A stretch of DNA of 11,794 nucleotides, taken from NCBI GenBank assembly GCA_937906765.1, contig CALCUV010000181.1, positions 1-11,794 of the forward strand, written 5' to 3'. This document shows, one piece after another, positions 7,524 through 11,794 of the stretch. Below the pieces are notes generated by a model. The model searched no databases and had not been told where the DNA came from. It saw only the letters and a program-made list of their open reading frames with translations. Both the position numbers and the translations under genes were made by a program. This stretch comes from an uncultured Prevotella sp. (GTDB lineage: Bacteria > Bacteroidota > Bacteroidia > Bacteroidales > Bacteroidaceae). How positions within the stretch are numbered: position 1 is the first letter of the stretch; each line of letters opens with the position of its first letter.

Positions 7524-7857
7524 AATATTCCGCATTTTTATAAGATGTTCCTAACTTCTGAAAAGGATTATTGGTGAGAACTACCAATGTCCATAGACAT
7601 TAACATGGGTGAAACAATTATCTTTGTATCGTAAGATTTACTCGCATCTTTTTTCGCCACGCGGTTCGGGCGTGTTGTTCAAATCCTTCTGCCCTTGGAA
7701 AAGAAACTACGAGCCAACTCGCATTTACCGCATAGCGTTATTTAGAACACACATATATATATATAAATAACTACACCCTCACAGTAGAAAAGTCCAAATA
7801 CTGAAACTATATCATTCAAGTTTTCGCACCTACAATTAGCATTTTAAGCTTAAAAAA
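7524..7857. other. Divergent intergenic region with an orphan promoter-like box and hairpin
   Basis: No coding frame is credible here. Features seen: TATCTTTG at 7619-7626 on the plus strand, a perfect match to the -7 consensus without a clear -33 element and not followed by a nearby gene; a hairpin CACGC (7658-7662), GGTTCGG loop, GCGTG (7670-7674); a direct repeat ACTCGCAT at 7640-7647 and 7717-7724; and an (AT)6 run at 7753-7764. The box plus hairpin could mark a small RNA or a long leader of the glycosidase gene, but no terminator is visible. Confidence 0.45.
7842..7855. promoter_or_regulatory. Palindrome next to the glycosidase promoter, possible operator
   Basis: TTTTAAGCTTAAAA is a perfect 14-bp palindrome ending two bases before the -33 element of the downstream promoter. 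CAATT (7833-7837) and AATTG (7856-7860) form a further, slightly off-centre inverted pair around it. The position suits a dimeric regulator, but AT-rich DNA yields such palindromes by chance. Confidence 0.4.
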
Positions 7858-7888
7858 TTGTTTATATAAAATATATGGAGTAACTTTG
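7858..7888 (+). promoter_or_regulatory. Bacteroidetes-type promoter of the GH109 gene
   Basis: TTG (7858-7860), a 20-bp spacer and TAACTTTG (7881-7888) match the -33 and -7 elements. Transcription should begin near 7893-7897, giving a leader of about 40 bases before the ATG at 7934. This supports 7934 as the main start. Confidence 0.8.
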
Positions 7889-7933
7889 CAACGAAATATG
7901 TTCACATACTTTAAACCTTTTAATTTAATCATT

Positions 7934-9610
7934 ATGTTGAAGAAGATTTATTCAATTGCCCTTGCGGCATTGGTTTCTCTTTCTGCAGTAACTGCTTCGG
8001 CACAGTCACTTTCTCCCTCTACAAAGTGGCACTGGGACAAGGGAACAATCGTTGTTGAATCGCCTGAACGTCCTGCTGGTCAGCAGCACGCTCTCGGTTT
8101 GAAGGTAGCTCCTATCCAGACTGTACGCGTTGCTTTCGTTGGTCTCGGTATGCGTGGTGAATGGGCAGTAATGCGTTTCGCTCACATCCCTGGCGTAGAA
8201 ATCGTTGCGCTTTGTGACTACGAAGAACCCCGAGCTGAACGCTTCCAGAAGTACCTCCGCGAAGCTGGTCTCGCTCCCGCTGACGTCTATTACGGCGAAA
8301 ACGGTTACAAGGAAGTTTGCCAGCGCCCCGACGTTGACCTCGTTTACGTAGCAACTGACTGGAACCACCACTTCCCCGTAGCTAAGTTCGCTATGGAAAA
8401 CGGTAAGCACGCAGCTATCGAAGTTCCTTCTGCAATGAACCTCGAACAGTGCTGGGAACTTATCAACCTTTCTGAAAAGTTGCGCCTCCACTGCTTCATC
8501 CTTGAAAACTGCTGCTACGACGAATACGAAATGACTGCCCTCGCAATGAAGCAGGACGGTTTGTTCGGTGAAGTTATCCGCGCAGAAGGTGCTTACATCC
8601 ACGGTCTCGAATGGTTCTGGGATTCATATTGGAAAGACCCCAACGATAATGACAAAGACAACCTCCGTTGGCGTATGAAGTACAACATGGAAAACCGCGG
8701 AGACGTTTACGCTACTCACGGCCTTGGTCCTGTTGCTCAATGTCTCGACATTCACCGTGGTGACCGTTTCACTACACTTATCGCTATGGACACTGAAAGT
8801 TTCGTAGGTAAGGAATGGGTAGAAAACAAGACTGGTAAGGAATGTAAGGAATTCCGTAACGGTGACCACACAACAACTCTTATGCGTACAGCTAACGGTA
8901 AGGTTATCGAAATCCAGCACAATGTAATGACTCCTCAGCCCTACAACCGTTTGTTCAAGTTGACTGGTACTAAGGGTTACGCTACTAAGTATCCTACTCC
9001 CGAATTGGCACTTTCTGGTGACGCTCTTAAGGGTACTGACGCTCCTCAGATGGACAACCTCAACGCTCACGGTTTCATGCCCGCTGCTCAGCGTGACGCT
9101 CTCTTGAAGAAGTATTACCACCCCATCCTTGCTAAGTATATCGAAAAGGGTCGTAAGATGGGTCACGGCGGTATGGACTATGTAATGGACGCTCGTCTCG
9201 TTTACTGTCTCCAGAATGGTCTTCCCCTCGACATGGATGTTTATGACTTGGCTGAATGGTGCTCACTTGCAGAACTCGGTACTCTCTCTATGGATAACAA
9301 CTGCGCTGCTGTAGCATTCCCCGACTTTACTCGTGGTCACTGGAATGACGTTAAGGGTTACAAGCATGCTATGGCTGAACCCGCTGCTGAGGCTGCTACT
9401 GAAGCTGCTGCGGAAGCTTACACTGCTAAGAATATTGCTGCAACTAAGGAAGCTAACCTTTGGGCACTTTATGATGCTTTGAAGGCTGCTAAGGATGCTG
9501 CTAAGAAGGCAGAAGGTAAGGATGCAAAGAAGGCTCAGAAGGCTGTAGAAAAGGCTCAGAAGGCTTACAACAAGGCTGTGAAGAAGTTCGACGCTTTGAT
9601 GGCTAAGTAA
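7934..9610 (+). CDS. GH109-type NAD-dependent glycosidase (alpha-N-acetylgalactosaminidase-like), secreted
   Basis: A 558-residue protein of the Gfo/Idh/MocA fold, closest in style to glycoside hydrolase family 109, which removes terminal alpha-N-acetylgalactosamine through an NAD-dependent redox mechanism. A signal peptide ends in ASAQ (21-24). The Rossmann domain begins with VRVAFVGLGMRG (64-75) and includes ALCDYEEPRAERFQKY (92-107) and YVATDWNHH (138-146). Family motifs follow: AIEVPSAM (161-168), ENCCYDEYE (191-199), GDVYATHGLGP (256-266), HGGMDYVMDARLVYCLQNG (411-429) and FPDFTRG (462-468). Residues 481-558 are an unusual Ala/Lys-rich helical tail beyond the normal end of the family. 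In-frame upstream starts (TTG 7886, ATG 7898) were passed over because 7886 lies within the -7 box and 7934 starts the signal peptide. Codon use is strongly biased (AAG, GCT, GGT, CGT), suggesting high expression. It is monocistronic. Substrate is inferred from the family. Confidence 0.9.
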   Translation: MLKKIYSIALAALVSLSAVTASAQSLSPSTKWHWDKGTIVVESPERPAGQQHALGLKVAPIQTVRVAFVGLGMRGEWAVMRFAHIPGVEIVALCDYEEPRAERFQKYLREAGLAPADVYYGENGYKEVCQRPDVDLVYVATDWNHHFPVAKFAMENGKHAAIEVPSAMNLEQCWELINLSEKLRLHCFILENCCYDEYEMTALAMKQDGLFGEVIRAEGAYIHGLEWFWDSYWKDPNDNDKDNLRWRMKYNMENRGDVYATHGLGPVAQCLDIHRGDRFTTLIAMDTESFVGKEWVENKTGKECKEFRNGDHTTTLMRTANGKVIEIQHNVMTPQPYNRLFKLTGTKGYATKYPTPELALSGDALKGTDAPQMDNLNAHGFMPAAQRDALLKKYYHPILAKYIEKGRKMGHGGMDYVMDARLVYCLQNGLPLDMDVYDLAEWCSLAELGTLSMDNNCAAVAFPDFTRGHWNDVKGYKHAMAEPAAEAATEAAAEAYTAKNIAATKEANLWALYDALKAAKDAAKKAEGKDAKKAQKAVEKAQKAYNKAVKKFDALMAK

Positions 9611-9629
9611 TTCTTACACCATATTAATA

Positions 9630-9671
9630 AATTAGGGCGCCCCAAATTTGGAGCGCCCTAATTCTTTTTTT
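9630..9671 (+). terminator. Strong intrinsic terminator of the GH109 gene
   Basis: Perfect 11-bp arms AATTAGGGCGC (9630-9640) and GCGCCCTAATT (9653-9663) are followed after one C by seven T (9665-9671). The loop itself contains the palindrome CCAAATTTGG. It starts 19 bases after the stop codon. Confidence 0.95.
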
Positions 9672-9697
9672 GAATTTATGCAATGTTTGTTATTGGG

Positions 9698-9728
9698 ACT
9701 ATAGTCACTATAGATACTATAGAAACTA
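9698..9728. repeat. Short tandem repeat, ACTATAG with 9-bp period
   Basis: ACTATAG occurs at 9698-9704, 9707-9713 and 9716-9722, each separated by two variable bases (TC, AT), with a fourth partial copy ACTA at 9725-9728. The first copy also lies in the palindrome GACTATAGTC (9697-9706). It is in the convergent gap between the glycosidase terminator and the MATE gene's end. The rest of this gap (9664-9843) shows only a small hairpin, AGGTTT/AAACCT at 9757-9770. Confidence 0.75.
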
Positions 9729-9843
9729 CGAAGCATAAAGAATAGGTTGTTTCATAAGGTTTAGAAACCTACATATATATAAAATGTGTCGGCAGATTCC
9801 CCCTTATAGATGAGCAGTGGGAGGTTGCAAATTACGCATATTC

Positions 9844-11172
9844 TTAAATCTGTCTGCCACTCCAATTCCCCCAACGGAGATAGCACCAACAATATAGGAG
9901 AAGACCAGCGGAATAAAGCACTTCGCTTGCCCAACAAATGGTTAAATTGCTACGGAATCCGAAGACCACGATGATAAGATAAAAAGCGTAAGCAACGAGC
10001 GTCACAAGTTCGGCACAGAGTGCTGTGCGCGTGTTTCCGGTTCCCGAAACCACGTGCAACAAGATTTGAGCAGGGATACCAAAGAGATAAGAGAAAATCA
10101 GCATGCGTAAGGGCGCCACGCTCAAGTCAATTAACGCCGCATCTGTGGTAAACACCTGAATGACGGGTTCCGGAAAGATGGCGACTAAGAGGCAGAAGGG
10201 CACCATTACGAGATAACACAATCGCACAATGCGCCACATCAGCGGGATGACACTTTCCTTTTCTTTTTGCCCAAGCAAGTTGCTCGAAAGCGTGCTTGCT
10301 GTAGCGCCAAGAGCTGCCATACTCATGAAGAAAAAGCCTGATATATTTCGCAATACGTTTGACGAAGCCAGTTCTGATTCCCCCAGATGCTCCACTCCAA
10401 GGAAGAAAATAAACCACGTTGCTAAGGCAAGGAAATTTTGAATCATTGTCCAAACGCCTATGCCCAACACATTTTGCAGGGTGCGAAATCTAAGGCGCGG
10501 CAAGTGGTTAAGGGCATACTTTTTAATATCCGTAGTTGCAAGGGTGTAGCAAATAAAGAAAATTGCGGAAATCACACTCGCCAGCGAAGAAGCAAGAGCG
10601 GCACCTGCAATTCCCATTCGTGGCATTCCGAGTTCTCCAAATATCAATGCATAGTTAAGAATCACGTTTCCCCCTACCATAATAATGGAGTTGTAAGTCA
10701 GTGTGCGCGTATTGGTAGTTGCCACATAAAATGCACGAAACATGGCGCAAATCACAGCTGAAGCATAGCCCACAATGCGCCAATTTAGATAAACTGTTGC
10801 AGCTTCAGCCACCGCTTCCGAACGAATCATCAACCGCATGAGTTGTTCTCCCCAAATCAACGTACTCCCCGTAATCAGCAAGGCAAGAATGAGCAGAAAA
10901 ACAACTCCGTGATAAAACACACTCCCTATCGCCGCATAATTTCCCTCGCCATTGCGTCGCCCCATCAGTATTTGCGCCCCTGTGGCAAAACCAACAGCCA
11001 ACATAAACAGGGAGATGTAAAGAATGCCGCCTAAGGCCGACGCCCCTAATTCCACCTCGCCGACACGCCCGAGGAAGGCAGCGTCGGTCATCCCTATCAA
11101 CTGCTCCATCAGGACGCTAATGAGGATGGGCAGGGCTATTTGAAATATCTGTTTTGTAGAATAAGTTTTCAT
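9844..11172 (-). CDS. MATE family multidrug/toxin efflux transporter
   Basis: A 442-residue polytopic inner-membrane protein, the normal length for MATE exporters with 12 membrane segments. These antiporters expel cationic drugs, dyes or metabolites using a sodium or proton gradient. The first helix carries the family pattern PILISVLMEQLIGMTDAAFLGRVG starting at residue 15, with Asp30 at the place of the conserved ion-coupling acidic residue in NorM-type proteins. The half-molecule linker region has GNVILNYALIFGELGMPRMGIAGAALAS starting at 168, another MATE signature, and the second half repeats the fold. The C-terminus is short (WGNWSGRQI). Start is an ATG with no Shine-Dalgarno sequence. 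The gene is divergent from the Mrp-type gene, with a repeat-bearing leader. The coupling ion and substrates cannot be told from sequence. Confidence 0.93.
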   Translation of the reverse strand: MKTYSTKQIFQIALPILISVLMEQLIGMTDAAFLGRVGEVELGASALGGILYISLFMLAVGFATGAQILMGRRNGEGNYAAIGSVFYHGVVFLLILALLITGSTLIWGEQLMRLMIRSEAVAEAATVYLNWRIVGYASAVICAMFRAFYVATTNTRTLTYNSIIMVGGNVILNYALIFGELGMPRMGIAGAALASSLASVISAIFFICYTLATTDIKKYALNHLPRLRFRTLQNVLGIGVWTMIQNFLALATWFIFFLGVEHLGESELASSNVLRNISGFFFMSMAALGATASTLSSNLLGQKEKESVIPLMWRIVRLCYLVMVPFCLLVAIFPEPVIQVFTTDAALIDLSVAPLRMLIFSYLFGIPAQILLHVVSGTGNTRTALCAELVTLVAYAFYLIIVVFGFRSNLTICWASEVLYSAGLLLYCWCYLRWGNWSGRQI

Positions 11173-11185
11173 AGCAATACTAATA

Positions 11186-11217
11186 GGTTGTAAGGTCTTG
11201 AGGTTTTAAGGTTTTAA
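11186..11217 (-). repeat. 8-nt tandem repeat in the MATE leader
   Basis: Read on the minus strand, four exact-period octamers follow one another: TTAAAACC, TTAAAACC, TCAAGACC, TTACAACC. The array ends 13 bases before the ATG at 11172. It matches the period, orientation and consensus of the array before the divergent Mrp-type gene, and the variant TCAAGACC occurs in both. Confidence 0.85.
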
Positions 11218-11252
11218 GAACCATGCGGACCGTTACTTCTGATTTAATGGTG

Positions 11253-11260
11253 CAAAATTA
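11253..11260 (-). promoter_or_regulatory. Probable -7 box of the MATE gene
   Basis: TAATTTTG on the minus strand (11260-11253) fits TAnnTTTG. No clear -33 TTG is seen at the usual spacing. Transcription would start near 11246 and the leader of about 75 bases would include the octamer array. Confidence 0.5.
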
Positions 11261-11303
11261 CCTTAAATGCAGGAAACTACTATCCTCAGTCGAGATTATT
11301 TAC

Positions 11304-11311
11304 TACTTTTG
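11304..11311 (+). promoter_or_regulatory. Probable -7 box of the Mrp-type gene
   Basis: TACTTTTG fits TAnnTTTG; the -33 position lacks a TTG. It lies 43 bp from the opposing MATE box, so the two promoters share the same upstream DNA and their polymerases may interfere. Transcription would start near 11318, giving a leader of about 115 bases. Confidence 0.5.
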
Positions 11312-11321
11312 CAAGTAGGTT

Positions 11322-11356
11322 ATTGAATGAAAAGGGTTGCGATATGCCCATTCAAT
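11322..11356. repeat. Inverted repeat in the leader of the Mrp-type gene
   Basis: ATTGAATG (11322-11329) and CATTCAAT (11349-11356) are perfect 8-bp arms around a 19-base spacer. They would form a hairpin near the 5' end of the transcript, ahead of the octamer array. No T-run follows. Confidence 0.6.
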
Positions 11357-11382
11357 GCCAAGGTGATTTCTCTCTCAAAATC

Positions 11383-11430
11383 TCAAGACCCTTTAACCTC
11401 ATAACCTTATAACCTTTTAACCTCACAACA
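11383..11430 (+). repeat. 8-nt tandem repeat in the Mrp leader
   Basis: Six units in exact 8-base register: TCAAGACC, CTTTAACC, TCATAACC, TTATAACC, TTTTAACC, TCACAACA. A weaker unit, TCAAAATC, precedes them at 11375-11382. The array stops three bases before the ATG at 11434 and contains almost no G, so the mRNA here should be unstructured. Confidence 0.9.
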
Positions 11431-11433
11431 CAA

Positions 11434-11794
11434 ATGACACTATACCCAAAACTCATTACCGACGCACTCCTGAACGTGCGCTACCCCGGAACTGGGAAAA
11501 ACATTGTAGAAGCTGAGATGTTGGAAGACGACCTCCGCATTGACGGCATGAACGTCTCCTTCTCCATCATATTTGAAAAGAGCACCGACCCCTTTATTAA
11601 GTCTGTCGTGAAAGCCGCTGAGGCTGCCATCCACACGTATGTGAGTAAGGACGTCAACGTTGCCGTAAGCGTAAAAACGACTCAGGCAGCGCGCCCCGAG
11701 CCTGGGAAAATGTTGCCACAGGTGAAGAATGTGATTGCCGTAAGTTCGGGAAAGGGCGGTGTAGGTAAGAGTACGGTGGCTGCCAATCTCGCCG
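11434..11794 (+). CDS. Mrp/NBP35-type iron-sulfur cluster carrier ATPase (3' end outside window)
   Basis: The first 120 codons of a protein whose frame stays open to the edge of the window. Residues about 1-85 form a MIP18-like (DUF59) domain of the kind that begins bacterial Mrp proteins, here including RYPGTGKNIVEAEMLEDDL (16-34). Then VKNVIAVSSGKGGVGKSTVAANLA (97-120) contains the deviant Walker A motif GKGGVGKS (106-113), with the signature first Lys, which defines the Mrp/NBP35/MinD group. The family binds and transfers iron-sulfur clusters to client enzymes in the cytoplasm, using ATP. The start ATG lies directly after the octamer array with no Shine-Dalgarno sequence. The C-terminal cluster-binding CxxC motif lies beyond the window and cannot be checked. 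Often named mrp or apbC; the call is firm for this N-terminal part. Confidence 0.92.
   Translation, partial: MTLYPKLITDALLNVRYPGTGKNIVEAEMLEDDLRIDGMNVSFSIIFEKSTDPFIKSVVKAAEAAIHTYVSKDVNVAVSVKTTQAARPEPGKMLPQVKNVIAVSSGKGGVGKSTVAANLA

Noticed and set aside
7459..7527. Extra TATTTTTG boxes (7466-7459, 7527-7520) as alternative operon promoters
   Set aside because: Neither has a -33 element at 19-21 bp, unlike the TAAATTTG box at 7500-7493.
7677..7686. GTTCAAATCC, resembling the T-loop of a tRNA
   Set aside because: The flanking bases do not form a T-stem, and no anticodon arm or acceptor stem is found around it, so there is no tRNA gene here.
7753..7764. (AT)6 run as a possible variable-length promoter spacer
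   Set aside because: It does not lie between the two elements of either promoter and is short for slippage control.
8006..9166. Long open frames on the minus strand opposite the GH109 gene (8006-8602 and 8624-9166)
   Set aside because: They are a by-product of the strong codon bias of the sense gene, lack any family pattern, and have no promoter or leader of their own.
9791..9856. GGCAGATT and TCTGCC inverted pair around the MATE stop codon
   Set aside because: The arms are about 50 bases apart, only six to eight bases long and not followed by a T-run, so a terminator call is not supported.

Overview
The window reads as chromosomal DNA from a member of the Bacteroidales, most likely a Prevotella-like lineage. 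Supporting signs are Bacteroidetes-type promoters (-33 TTTG/TTG and -7 TAnnTTTG), genes without Shine-Dalgarno sequences, several Cys-lipobox lipoproteins, a TonB-dependent receptor paired with a DUF4249 lipoprotein, and a GH109 glycosidase. The genus is inferred from protein style only.

Layout. Positions 1-1283 (+) hold the end of one envelope-glycan-type gene and a complete family 2 glycosyltransferase. A bidirectional terminator separates them from a convergent transglutaminase-like lipoprotein with a leucine-rich-repeat-like C-terminal part (1405-2637, -). A 425-base gap with nested hairpins follows. Next is a three-gene minus-strand operon, in transcription order a large lipoprotein of unknown family (7431-5977), a TonB-dependent receptor (5953-3932) and a DUF4249 lipoprotein (3932-3063). 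It has a recognisable promoter at 7493-7523. A roughly 500-base divergent intergenic region leads to a plus-strand, strongly codon-biased GH109-type secreted glycosidase (7934-9610). This gene has its own promoter, an adjacent palindrome and a strong terminator, and ends in an Ala/Lys-rich tail. A MATE efflux pump (11172-9844, -) and a truncated Mrp/NBP35-type P-loop ATPase (11434 onward, +) form a divergent pair at the right end.

How the genes work together. The three-gene operon looks like an outer-membrane uptake or binding module: receptor plus two surface or periplasmic lipoproteins, with no SusD. The GH109 enzyme and the transglutaminase-like lipoprotein suggest a host-associated lifestyle handling glycans and proteins at the cell surface, but no substrate can be read from the sequence.

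The most unusual signals are non-coding. Both leaders of the divergent MATE/Mrp pair carry tandem 8-nt repeats (consensus close to TYNNAACC) in the same sense orientation relative to their gene. A perfect 12-bp-arm hairpin lies inside the receptor gene exactly over its TonB-box codons. A 9-bp-period repeat of ACTATAG lies in the convergent gap after the glycosidase.
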